From Antilocapra americana (taxonomy: Eukaryota > Chordata > Mammalia > Artiodactyla > Antilocapridae): 64,000 nt of DNA. Shown piece by piece: positions 21,987 to 32,715 of this stretch. A program made the translations under genes and the position numbers. The notes beneath the pieces are model-generated. The model was given only the letters and a program-made list of their open reading frames with translations. It ran no database searches and was not told the origin of the DNA. Numbering within the stretch: position 1 is the first letter of the stretch; each line of letters begins with the position of its first letter. Where the stretch lies: positions 19,607,247 through 19,671,246 of the forward strand of contig ML661885.1 of assembly GCA_007570785.1 (NCBI GenBank). The letters are read 5' to 3'.

Positions 21987-22090
21987 AAAATATGGAATCC
22001 TTCACAAATGCACATGTTATCCTATACAGGGCCAGGTTAGTCTTCTCTGCATCATTCTAATTTTAGTTTATGTGCTACCAAAGCTAGCAC
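21987..22090 (-). pseudogene. U6 snRNA retro-pseudogene
   Basis: On the minus strand this ~104-base segment aligns along its whole length with the ~106-nt U6 spliceosomal RNA. It starts 'gtgctagctttggtagcac' (U6 5' stem) and passes 'actaaaattagaatgatgc' and 'agagaagactaacctgg'. The catalytic 'ACAGAGA' box appears as 'gcagaga'. It ends 'gaaggattccatatttt'. Substitutions are spread throughout (identity about 80% by eye), including changes in the catalytic box, so it is not a functional gene. No U6 promoter elements (TATA at -25, PSE) were noticed upstream (22091 rightward). It is followed in the same orientation by L1 3' sequence. Confidence 0.88.
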
Positions 22091-22449
22091 AATCTATTTT
22101 TTAATGCATAATTCAGTAGACCTTCCATCTTTACCAGAAAAAGCAATTTTTTTTTCAAAAAGGTCCATATTTCTTTACACCAACTAGAGAGGAAGTGATA
22201 TTCTGTGGTGCATTTTACAAATCAACAAAGTAGAGAGTCTTTCTGAAATACTTATCTTAAGCCTCAGACTTTAAACACTGTACATGCTTCGCTGGATTAT
22301 CCACAAAGTCAAATAATAAACTGTTTGATTTGACATACTTCCTCTTTGCTGTTTGATACATCTGCTCTAACATAACAAATGAAGTACTTGATGAGAACTT
22401 GGAAGAGGATGTATATAAATAAACTGAATTTCAACTTGAAATTTATTAA
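22091..22449. other. Unique sequence
   Basis: AT-rich with no recognised gene or repeat. It lies between the U6-L1 chimera and the start of the large BovB. Confidence 0.5.
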
Positions 22450-22660
22450 CTGTACCTAGTATTTGAAGTCCAATGCTGTAAAGAACAAGATTGCATAGGA
22501 ACCTGGAATGTTAGGTCCATAAATTAAGGCAAATTGAAAGTGGTCAAACAGGAGATGGCAAGAGTGAACATTGACATTTTAAGAATCAGTAAACTACAAT
22601 GGACTGGAATGGGCAAATTTAGTTCAGATGACCATTATATCTACTACTGTGGGCAAGAAT

Positions 22661-25002
22661 TTTGAGATTACTTTGCTAGCATGTGTTCAGTTCAGTTCAG
22701 TCACTCAGTCATATCTGACTCTTTGTGACCCCATGAACCACAGCACACCATGCCTCCCTGTCCATCACCAACTTCTGGAGCTTATTCAAACTCATGTTCC
22801 TTGAGTCAGTGATGCCATCCAACCATCTCATCCTCTGTCTTCACCTTTTCCTCCTTCCTTCAATCTTTCCCATCATCAGGGTCTTTTCCAATGAGTCAGC
22901 TCTTTCCATCAGGTGGCCAAAGTATTGGAGCTTCAGCATCAGTCCTTCTATGATTATGCATAAGTGATTTCCTTTAGGACTGACTGGTTTTATCTCCTTT
23001 AAGTCCAAATGACTCTCAAGAGTCTTCTCCAACTCCACAGTTTAAAAGCATCAATTCTTCATGCTCAGCTTTCTTTAAAGACAAACTCTCACATCCATGC
23101 ATGACCATAGCCTGAAAAACCATAGCCTTGACTAGAGGGACCTTTGTTGACAAAGGTCTTTGTCTCTTCTTTTTAATGTGCTGTCTAGATTGGCTAGCAT
23201 GTGAGATAAGTGCAATTGTGCGGTAGTTTGGACATTCTAGGCATTGTCTTTCTTTGGAATTGGAATGAAAACTGACCTTTTCCAGTCCTGTGGCCAAGGC
23301 TGAGTTTTCCAGATTTGTGGACATATTGAGTGTAGCACTTTCACAGCATCATCTTTTAGGTTGAAATAGATCAACTGGAATTCTATCACCTCAATTAGCT
23401 TTGTTCATAGCAATGTTTCCTAAGGCTGACTTGACTTCACATTCCAGGATGTCTGACTCTAGGTGAGTGATCACACCATCGTGGTTATATGAGTCATGAA
23501 GATCTTTTCTGTATAGTTCCTCTGTGTATTCTTGCCACCTCTTCCTAATATCTTCAGCTTCTGTTAGATACATACCATTTCTGTCCTTGTTTGGGCTCAT
23601 CTATGGATGATTTCATCCATTCATCATTCCCTTGCTATCTCTAATTTTCTTGAAGAGATCTCTAGTCTTTCCCATTCTATTGTTTTCATCTATTTCTTTG
23701 CATTGATCACTGAGGAAGGCTTTCTTGTCTCTCCTTGCTATTTTTGGAAATATACATTCATATAGGCTCTCCAAGCCAGGCTTCAACTGAACTATGAAAT
23801 TCCAGATGTTCAAGCTGAATTTAGAAAAGGCAGAGGAACCAGAGATAGAGTTGCCAGCATCTTCTGGATCATCAAAAAACAAGAGAGTTCCACAGAAAAA
23901 CATCTACTTTTGCTTTATTGACTATGCCAAAGCCTTTGACTGTGGGGAGTCACAACAAACTGTGGAAAATTATTAAAGAAATAGGAATACCAGACCATCA
24001 GACCTGCCTCCTGAGAAATCCGTATGCAAGCCAAGAAACTATCATTAGAACTGGACATGGAGCAACAGACTGGTTCCAAATCAGGAAAGGAGTACATCAA
24101 GTCATGTATTGTCATCCTACGTATTTAACTCATATGCAGAGTGCCTCATGTGAAATACTGGGCTGGATCAAGCACAGGGTGGAATCAAAATTGCCAGGAG
24201 AAATATCAATAACCTCAGAGATGAAAGTGAAACAACCCTTCTGGCAGAAAGCAAAAAAGAACTAAAGAACCTCTTGATGAAATTGAAATGAGAGTGAAAA
24301 AGTTGGCTTAAAACTCAACATTCAGAAAACTAAGATCATGGCATCCAGTCCCATCACTTCATGGCAAACAGATGGGGAAACAATGGAAACAGTGACAGAT
24401 TTCCTTTTCTTGTTCTCCAAAATCACTGCATATTGTGACTGTAGTCATGAAATTAAAAGACGCTTGCTCCTTGCAAGAAAAGCTATGACCAACTTAGCCA
24501 GCATATTAAAAAGCAGAGACTACTTTCTTAACAAATGTCCATCTAGTTAAAGGTATGGTTTTTCGAGTAGTCATGTATGATGGATGTGATAGTTGGACTA
24601 TAAAGAAAGCTAGTGCAAAGAAGAATTGATGCTTTTGAACTGTGGTGTTGGAGAAGACTCTTGAGAGTTCCTTGGACTGAAAGGAGATCCAACCAGTCCA
24701 TCCTAAAGGAAATCAGTCCTGAATAGTCATTGGAAGAACTGATGCTGAAGCTGAAGCCCTAACACTTTGGCCACCTGATGCGAAGAACCAACTCACAGGA
24801 AAAGACTCTGATGTCGGGAAAGACTGAAGGTGGGAGGAGAAGGGGATGACTGAGGATGAGATGGTTGGATGATACTACCAGTGTGATAGACATGAGTTTG
24901 ATTAGACTCTGGGGGTTGCTGATGGACAGGAAAGCCTGGCATGCTGCAGTCCATGGGGTCACAAAAAGTTGGACATGACTGAGCAACTGAACTGAACTGA
25001 AC
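22661..25002 (+). mobile_element. Twin-primed BovB inserted in BovB
   Basis: One BovB insertion with its 5' portion inverted. Flanks are a 13-bp target-site duplication with one mismatch: 'tgtgggcaagaat' at 22648-22660 and 'tgtgggaaagaat' at 25003-25015. Segment 23767-25002 is sense, starting 'tctccaagccaggcttcaac' and ending in the 3' tail 'ctgaactgaactgaactg'. Segment 22661-23766 (minus its own inner insertion) is the upstream BovB sequence in reverse, ending exactly where the sense part begins in the consensus. This contiguity is the signature of twin priming. The 5' truncation point lies in the endonuclease-RT linker (about 23766). Confidence 0.92.
22686..23192 (-). mobile_element. Third-level BovB inserted in the inverted segment
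   Basis: A 507-bp antisense BovB 3' end. An exact 11-bp duplication 'gctagcatgtg' flanks it at 22675-22685 and 23193-23203. Its 3' end is at the left ('ttcagttcagttcagtcact') and its 5' truncation at the right ('gtgctgtctagattg'). Removing it restores the RT text of the surrounding inverted BovB segment. Confidence 0.95.
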
Positions 25003-25186
25003 TGTGGGAAAGAATCCCTTAGAAGAAATGGAATAGTCATCATAGTCAACAAAAGAATCTGAAATGCAGTACTTGGGTGCAATCCCCAAAATGACAGAAT
25101 GATGTCTGTTTCCAAGGCAAGCCATTCAATATCACAGTAACCCAAGTCTATGACCCAGCCACTAATGCCAAAGAGGCTGATGATGA

Positions 25187-25375
25187 ATGGTTCAATATGA
25201 CCCACATGATCTAGAACTAACACCAAAAAAAGATGCCCTTTTCTTCATAGGGGACTGGAATGCAAAAGTAGGAAGTCAAGATAGACCTGGAGTATTAGAC
25301 AAGTTTAACCTTGGAGTACAAAATGAAGGAGGGCAAGGCTATCAGAGTTTTGTGAAGACAATGCACTGGTCGTAG
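25187..25375 (+). pseudogene. BovB endonuclease remnant
   Basis: A 62-codon piece of the BovB apurinic-type (APE-like) endonuclease domain. It contains 'FFIGDWNAKVGSQ', the conserved GDWN segment of this domain. In intact elements this domain nicks target DNA to start reverse transcription. The frame ends in a stop soon after 'FVKTMHWS' and continues in other frames, so it is non-functional. Confidence 0.85.
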
Positions 25376-25959
25376 CAAGCAACCTCTTCCAACAAAACAA
25401 GAGACAACTCTACAAATGGACATCACCAAATGGTGCATGACAAAATCAGATTGATTATCTTCTTTGCAGCCAAAGAAGGAGAAGCTCTATGCAGTCAGCA
25501 AATAAGACCTGGAGCTGATCATGAACTTCTTATTGCCAAATTAAGACTTAAGTTAAAGAAAGTAGGGAAAACCACCAGACCATTCAGGTAAGACCAAAAT
25601 CAAATCCCTTGCCATTATACACTGGAAGTAACAAACAGATTCAAGGGACTAGATCTGATAGATAGAGTGCCTAAAGAACTATGGACAGAAGTTCATAGTG
25701 TTGTACAAAAGGCAGTGATTGAGACCATCTCCAAGAAAAAGAAATATAAAAAGGAAAAAAAAATGTTTGTCTGAGGAGGACTTACAAATGGCTGAGAAAA
25801 GAAGAGAAGCTAAAGCAAATGAGAAAAGGAAAGATACACCTATTTGAATGATGAGTTCCTAAGTGATCGATGCAAAGAAATAGAGGAAAACAATAGAATG
25901 GGAAAAACTAGAGATCTCTTCAAGAAAATTAGAGATACAAGGGAACATTCCATCCAAAG

Positions 25960-26788
25960 ATGAGCACAAACAAGGACAGAAATGGTATGGACCTAATAGA
26001 AGCAGAAGATATTAAGAAGTGGCAAGAATACACAGAAGAACTATACAGAAAAGATCTTTTTGACCCAGGTAATCACAATGTTGTGATTACTCACCTAGAG
26101 CCTGACATCCTAGAGTGCAAAGTCAAGTGGGCCTTAGGAAGCATCACTACAGACAAAGCTAGTGGAGGTGATGGAATTCCAGTTGATCTATTTCAAATCC
26201 TGAAAGATTATGCTGTGAGAGTGCTTCACTCAATATGCCCTCAAATCTGGAAATCTCAGCAGTGGCCAAAGGATTGGAAAAGGTCAGTTTTCACTCCAAT
26301 CCCAAAGAAAGGCAATGCCAGAGAATGTTCAAACTACAGCATAACTGCACTGTCTCAAAGGCTAGCAAATGTTATTCAAAATTCTCCAGGTGAAGCTTCA
26401 ACAGTATGTGAACCGAGAACTTCCAGATATTCAAGCTGGATTTACAATAAGCAGACGAGATCAAATTGTCAACATCTGTTAGACCATAGTAAAAGTAAGA
26501 GAGCTCCAGCAAAACATCTACTTCTGTTTTATTGACTGTGCCAAAGCCTTTGACTTTGTGGATCACAACAAACGGTGGAAAATTCTTAAAGAGATGGAAA
26601 TACCAGACCACCTTACCTTCCTCCTGAGAAACCTATATGCAGCTCAAAATGCAACAGGTAGAATTGGACATGGAAGAATGGATTGGTTCCAAATTGAGAA
26701 AGGAATATGTCAAGGCTGTATATTGTCACCCTGGTTATTTAACTTATATGCAGAAAAAGTACATCATGTGAAGTGCCAGTCTCAATAA
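25960..26788 (+). pseudogene. BovB reverse transcriptase remnant, frameshifted
   Basis: Two overlapping frames carry the RT. Frame one (25960-26535, 191 codons) has 'MSTNKDRNGMDLIEAEDIK', 'DKASGGDGIPVDLFQ', 'QWPKDWKRSVFTPIPKKGNA' and then loses the frame. Frame two (26558-26788) picks up motif A to B: 'MDHNKRWKILKEMEIPDHLT', 'GRIGHGRMDWFQIEKGICQ', 'GCILSPWLFNLYAE'. The YADD region lies beyond 26830 in degraded form ('tatgcagatgacagc' still encodes YADDS). The split frames mean no full enzyme. Confidence 0.85.
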
Positions 26789-27608
26789 AGCACAAACTGA
26801 AATCACGATTGACAGGAGAAATATCAATAACCTAAATATGCAGATGACAGCACCCTTATCGAAGCAAGCAAAGAGGAACTGAAGAGCCTCTTGATGAATA
26901 TGGAAGAAGAGGGTGAAAAACGTGCCTTAACACTCAACATTCAAAAAACTAAAATCATGGCATCCAGTCCTATAACATCATACCAAATAGATGGAGAAAC
27001 AATGGAAACAGTGAGACTTTATTTTCATTGGCTTCAAAATCACTGAGGATGGTGACTATTGCCATGAAATTGAAAGACGTTTTCTCCTTGGAAGAAAAGC
27101 TATGACAAACGTAGACAGCATATTACAAAGCATAGACATTGCTTTACCAACAAAAGCCTGTCTAGTCAATGCTAAGTTTTCTCCAATAGTCATGTATAGA
27201 TGTGAGAGTTGGACTATAAGCAAAGCTGAGCTCCGAAGAATTGATGCTTTTGACCTGTGGTGGCGAGAAGACTCTTGAGAGTCACATGCACTTCAAATGG
27301 ATCAAACCAGTCAATCTTAAGGAAATCACTTCTGAATAATCATTAGAAGGACTGATGCTGAAGCTGAAGCTCCAATACTTTGGCCACCTGATGGGAAGAG
27401 CTGACTCATTGGAAAAGATCCTGATGCTGGGAATGAATGAAGGCAGGAGGAGAAGGGGGTGATAGAGATTGAGATGGTTAGATGGCATAACCGATTCAAT
27501 GGACTTGAGTTGGAGTAGGCTCTGGGAGTTGGTGATGGACAGGAAGTCCTGACATGCTGCAGTCCATGGTGTTGCAAAGAACTGGACACAACTGAGCGAC
27601 TGAATGGT

Positions 27609-28464
27609 GTATTAGAGAGATGTAACATATTTATTGCAGTATCTCTCTGCCAAATACTGTATGTCAAATAATGGCTTTCTCATTGCAGTAGTATCTTAAA
27701 TAGGGTAGGTACAAAATGAATGTGGTCTCAATGCCACTGTTTTGCTAAAAAATTCATCTATTAACTTAAATGTCTTAACAGTCCAAATTTTTGAGGACTA
27801 AATTTAATTACCTCTTAGAGGCAAATTTCTCCCCAATAATATTAGTTTTGAACTATTAAATACTTAACTTTCAACATAGGCTCAGCTGCCTGTTAACTTA
27901 AAGCTTTATCATACTTCTTTTCAGTATACATTATATCCACCTATTTTCCATTCAAATAAGTGCATTGAGGCATATATATTAGTTTCCCAGCCTATTATAG
28001 AGATAGTTATCATCCACTTCTCTTAATTTGCTGCCTGAATAAAAGAACTCTTGGGAGTATATTTGACAGATTTTAATGCACAAAGGGCTCATATAGACCC
28101 CTAAATAGCAGATGGACACAGAGTGATATAGTAATGTAGCCACCTTAGTTACAAACTGTATTTTCATTGCTTTATAAGAGTTATTGATTTCAGTTTTAAA
28201 TGTGATTGCTGGTTGGAGTTGGTAATAAGCTTTTTTTTCTGATTATTCCCAAAGTTATTCAAGTTTTAGAATCCAAACATTCCTACTCATAAAGAAAAAA
28301 TAAAGTTTAATGAGGACAAAGCAGGCCCCTCAAAATCATTATGAATGGTATATTGCTATAGATGTCCTGATTTCCACTCTTAGAAAGTTTTTATAAAGCA
28401 GTAAGCAACTTTTGTCATCATTTCTTAAATCAGTCATCTAGTCAATAAGTATTTTCCTGGTGAC
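27609..28464. other. Unique AT-rich sequence
   Basis: No gene or repeat recognised. Confidence 0.55.
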
Positions 28465-28474
28465 TCAGTCAATA

Positions 28475-28679
28475 GGTTTCCCTTGTGGCTCAGATAGTAA
28501 AGAGTCTTCCTGCAATGCAGGAGACCTAGGTTTGATCCCTGGGTCAGGATGATCCTCTGGAAAAGGAAATAGAAACCCACTCCAGTATTCTTACCTGGAA
28601 AATCCCATGAATGGAGGAGCATGGTGGGGTACCCCCTACAGGGTCGCCAAGAGTCAGAGATGACTGAGCAACTAACCCA
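28475..28679 (+). mobile_element. Bov-tA SINE, full length with target-site duplication
   Basis: A sense SINE starting 'gtttcccttgtggctcagat' (the tRNA-like A-box region, then the B-box region 'ggtttgatccctgg') and ending 'tgactgagcaactaaccca'. The direct repeat 'cagtcaata' at 28466-28474 and 28680-28688 is the target-site duplication. Confidence 0.93.
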
Positions 28680-28688
28680 CAGTCAATA

Positions 28689-30398
28689 TGTATTTGTTGA
28701 AGGGTCAGAGACTTTTCTGAGGCAATCAGTGAACAAGAGATGCAAAGACTTTCCTTTGTGGAGTTTACATTATGGAAAGATGGATGGGTGGGTTTTAGAT
28801 TGAGTTTTAGTTAGGAAACTAGTGTTTATTAGATTGGGTTTTAGGTAGGAAAATGAGGAAGAAAACAAATATTTTTATTATATAATATAATTCAGGGTAA
28901 TTATAAGTGCTATAAAAATAAGAAAATATCGTGACATACTTATAGAATGCATTTTAGATTTGGTTTGTTCAGGAAATCCATCTGTAAAAGAGATATTAAA
29001 AATATTTTCTGATGAGTCCTGTCCATACAAAGTAGAACACTAAGAAAAAAAAAAAACCTGTCAGAATATTTATATTTCATCAAAATGTAACCCACAAAGG
29101 TTTGATGATATTTATATTTCTGATATGTTCTGAAAATATATGAATGTAGTGTTTTAGGTTAAGCTACTTATGGAATAAAAGAGGTTTCCAATGACTCCAG
29201 AAAAAATATAGGAGAGTCATCTTGAATCCATTTTTCCTGTTTGGTCCCACTGTAACCAAATTTGTTAATCTGAGTGCTCAATTCAATTATCACTTACTAT
29301 CTCTTTCTTCATAGGAAGGTTGCTCAATTATTTCAGCTATCACATTTTAGGTAATTCTCTAAAATAGTTTTACAAACTAATTAAGAAATATTTTTTGCTG
29401 TTTCAGCCCACACTAAGAAATACCCTTTATTTTGCAACCCAATATTTACACACACACACACACACACATACACACCCCACATGCACATATCCCTAATGTT
29501 TTTGGTTTCTAAGTATTTTTATCATTTCATTAAAAAAAATGAATGCTTATTACAGTTTTTCTGAACTGATTTCCTGACCCACCAATGGATCTCAACTGAG
29601 CGATTGCTCCAAAAGTCACTCACCAATATGCACACTCTAATCTATATATTAAAAACAAAAACAAACAAGTAGGCCAATTACTATAGGCTAATAAAAGTTA
29701 TTTACCCTTTCAGAGAAAAAAATAATATGGTTCTACAATATGTGGACAAACACTAAGTTGAGAAACCAAACAAAATTAGCTTTTTGTTTGTCTCTAATTT
29801 TACATTTGCTAGGATGGCAATAATTATATTTAATGAAGCAATACAAAGAACACCTTTACTTACAAGAAAACTGATTCTCTTTGTTTTGGCCCCCTATATT
29901 GGTCTCATTTATCTTCTAGAATGAAGAAAAGAAGTATTTAAGAATTTAGCAGTAGAGAGCTCTAAAGGGAATTACAGTAAAAGAGCAAAGGTATCAGTTT
30001 TAAAACTTTACAGTAGTGCATCTAACATTTATAAAACAAACTTTTAACAGTTATACTTGAAATGTTTACTTAAATTTATTCTCAAATTTTTGACCACCTC
30101 AAGTGACAGTGTAACATAATAGATTACTCCAAAACAATGTACCACACAGATTTTGTCTTCAGAATATATATTGACACATAATATCACACATGTGATATTA
30201 TGGAATTTACCCACAAGCCACAATGAAATAGTCAACAGACTTCTGGAGTCTGTGGATTTCACTCAACTGAAACCCAGCCCTTACATTTCATTCCCCTTTT
30301 TCAACTCTGACATGATTAGCATTTTTAAGATAATTTGTTGCACTGAGATAACTTTTTTAATTTTACATTTATTTTGTAAAATTAAGGTTGTATAAATG
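28689..30398. other. AT-rich unique sequence with a CA microsatellite
   Basis: A (CA)n run lies at about 29450-29475. A near-perfect 26-bp palindrome lies at 30177-30202. No gene or named repeat is recognised. Confidence 0.55.
29450..29475. repeat. (CA)n microsatellite
   Basis: About ten CA units with one TA interruption. Confidence 0.95.
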
Positions 30399-30865
30399 TG
30401 TAACCCAGAAAGTCAAATGAGTTCGACAGATTTATGTAGCAAGCATGCAGACATTGCTCACAGGCAAACTTTGAGCCTTGCAAAATGTCAACTAATTTCC
30501 AGGGACTGGGCATTGGTAGTCCAATTCCTGCACCTTTCTGATTTTTTTTCTACTCTGGGTTACCCCAGGGTCAAGCCACCAACTCTGCTGTAAACATTTA
30601 CAGACTGTATTGTAGATTAAGTGGCAGGGCTCCATTGTGAATCCCAGGAACCTTCCCCATCTACTGATTTTGACCACTTGACCTATTACATTCATCCTTC
30701 TAAACTCCTTCCCATGGCAATTAACACACTTCTGCCCCAGGCTCATGTGGGATAGTTCTATTGCACTCAGGCCCCTTGAATAAAAGATGCTCCCACCCTC
30801 TGGCTTATCTTGAAGTTTCCTGACAACAGAAGGCCTCTCCCCAATAAATTCTCAAAGACAACACA
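30399..30865 (+). mobile_element. Possible solo ERV LTR
   Basis: A 5'-TG start ('tgtaacccagaaagtc'), a GC-richer body, AATAAA at 30779-30784, a C-rich block after it and a second 'aataaa' at 30844-30849, ending near 'caaagaca'. This layout and the text 'gggatagttctattgcactc' recall mammalian ERV1-type LTRs, but I cannot name the family or find a target-site duplication. It could be another old repeat. Confidence 0.35.
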
Positions 30866-31139
30866 AAACACAGACTTTTAAAGTATCTTATGCAGATTTG
30901 AAAAGATGCTTGATTAGCTATCTCTTCACTTTTCTCCAAGGCAACCTACACTTTAAACTCTGGTAGAACTGCAGGCCACAGACATTTTTTTTGTACTTAG
31001 GAAGGAATTATTTTCAACTAATTAGCAATTTTTTTCTTGATGTTTTAAAAAGAAATGTCACACATTTTCATGGTGGACCACATGATCAGAAATCCACATA
31101 TATAAGGTTTTGTTCTGTTTTGTTTTGTGGATTTTGTTT
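30866..31139. other. Unique sequence
   Basis: No recognised feature. Confidence 0.5.
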
Positions 31140-31480
31140 TTTAAATCAACTTTACTGAGGCATAATTTACACAGAATAAACTGCACCAATTTTGAATATA
31201 CAGTTACATGTATTTTGACACTGTATAACCACCAGCATAATCAAGATCATGTTCTAGACACTCATATAAATGAAATCATACAATGTTTACACTTCTACGT
31301 CTGACTTCTTTCACTCAGTTATTTTTGTTTCATTTCACCCATGTCACTGCATTTATTAGTACTTTATTCCTTTTCACTGACAAGTAGTATTCCATTATAC
31401 TTATATACCATAATTTGTTTACTTATCACATGCTGATGGACATTTTCAGTTTGTATATATACTTTGTGTCTCTACCAAAA
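31140..31480 (-). mobile_element. Old L1M 3' region, antisense
   Basis: Reads as an inverted L1 3'UTR and ORF2 end: 'tttactgaggcataattta', 'tataaatgaaatcatacaat', 'gacttctttcactcagtta', 'tagtattccattatacttat' and 'catgctgatggacatttt'. Divergence is high. Confidence 0.75.
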
Positions 31481-32397
31481 TTTAGTATACTATGTAGAAA
31501 GTTGTTCAAATCCATACATTATGAGAAAAGTGTTAATTTCATAACAATTCTACCACATAAAATTTGAAAACATCTGAAGGGTGTTTTTAATTGTGTTCTA
31601 TTAATACAATTTAGAAGGAAAACAGACAAGAGGACTTACTGACAGCCATCAGATTCTCCAAAATTTCTTCTCAAGTTCTGTAATTCCTAGCAAACAATTT
31701 TGCAGTTTTTGAGATTCTATTTAATTCATTCAGCCATGGTAAATGAGTGCAATCTCACATTCCCATGAAATGCACCTTAAAATGAATTCTTACTCTTCCT
31801 TGAACAATCTACAATGCCATGTTTTTTTCTTCCAGATTATAATTCAGCTTGTTTAAGCATTTTGTTACACGAACAAGAAAGTATAAAGTCCTTGATCTGA
31901 GGAAGCAGCTAAGTAAACAGCAGTTGGTTTCTCAGAACTAGTCATCTGACATATTAAAGTAAACCAAATACCTATCTTCTGGTTCTTCTTAACTCAAAGA
32001 CATGTAGCAGTTAAAAGCACAGTTACCAAAAATACTCTGAGGCTTTAGAAATTTTCTATATTAACTCTTATAGTGAACCTGACTTGCAAACATCTCAGCA
32101 TAAAGTTCATTTATAGAAACTTCCGTTTTGAATTGAATACAGTCATAAACTCCACATTTCTTTATTACTTAATTACAAGTGTCTATTTGTGGCAAATAAG
32201 CTCAACTTTTTCATGTTTAGACCAAATATGTCACGTTGTTTCTGACGTATAATAATAGGAGTTAGAGCCTATTAGGAGAAAAACTAATCTAAAAAGTAGA
32301 GAAAATCTGGTATGTATGTTGGCTGTTCCTGGCTTCCAGGATAGAATTAAATTAGAAGACAGAATCAGGAAGTGATTAGAAATATGAATCCAAAAGC
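31481..32397. other. Unique AT-rich sequence
   Basis: No recognised gene or repeat. Confidence 0.55.
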
Positions 32398-32404
32398 AAT
32401 CAGG

Positions 32405-32708
32405 GGATTTGCCTAGCAGTTCAGAGATTAAGAGTCCACCTACCATTGTGGACAACACGGGTTTGATCTCTGCTTTGGGAAGATTCCACATGCCACCGGT
32501 CAACTAAGGCCCATGTGCCACAATAAGTGAGCCCACATGCCCTAGAACCTGTTTTCTGCAACAAGGGAAGCTGCCACAGTGAGAAGCCCATGCATTGCAA
32601 CAAGAGAGCAAGCCCAGACCATCCCAACTAGAGAAAGCCCATGTACAACAACAAAGACTCAGCACAGCCAAAAATAAAATAAAAATAAATAAATAAAATT
32701 AAAAAAAA
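32405..32708 (+). mobile_element. CHR-2 type SINE (cetartiodactyl), full length
   Basis: A tRNA-derived SINE of the CHR-2 family. It starts 'ggatttgcctagcagttcag', has the B-box-like 'acgggtttgatctctgc', the 'gcccatgtgccacaataagt' and 'gcaacaagggaagctgcc' blocks, and a tail 'cagccaaaaataaaataaaa'. The direct repeat 'aatcagg' at 32398-32404 and 32709-32715 is the likely target-site duplication. The family predates ruminants and is shared with whales and hippos. CpGs are largely decayed. Confidence 0.9.
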
Positions 32709-32715
32709 AATCAGG

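Larger units (their letters stand above)
22450..27608 (+). mobile_element. Near full-length BovB, host of nested BovB insertions
   Basis: A sense BovB whose two halves (22450-22660 and 25016-27608) add up to about 2.8 kb against a full length of roughly 3.2 kb. The left part is the start of the endonuclease region ('gaacctggaatgttaggtcc', 'gatgaccattatatctac'). The right part continues exactly from the break ('cccttagaagaaatgg') through the endonuclease, the linker, the whole RT and the 3' end ('gacacaactgagcgactg'). Motifs seen are 'FFIGDWNAKVGSQ' (endonuclease), 'DKASGGDGIP', 'DHNKRWKILKEM' and 'GCILSPWLFNLYAE'. Stops and frameshifts make it inactive. A 2.3 kb twin-primed BovB interrupts it. 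Confidence 0.93.

Noticed and set aside
21987..22090. Functional U6 gene
   Set aside because: Many substitutions including the catalytic box, no upstream polymerase III snRNA promoter seen, and fusion to L1 sequence; it is a retro-pseudogene.
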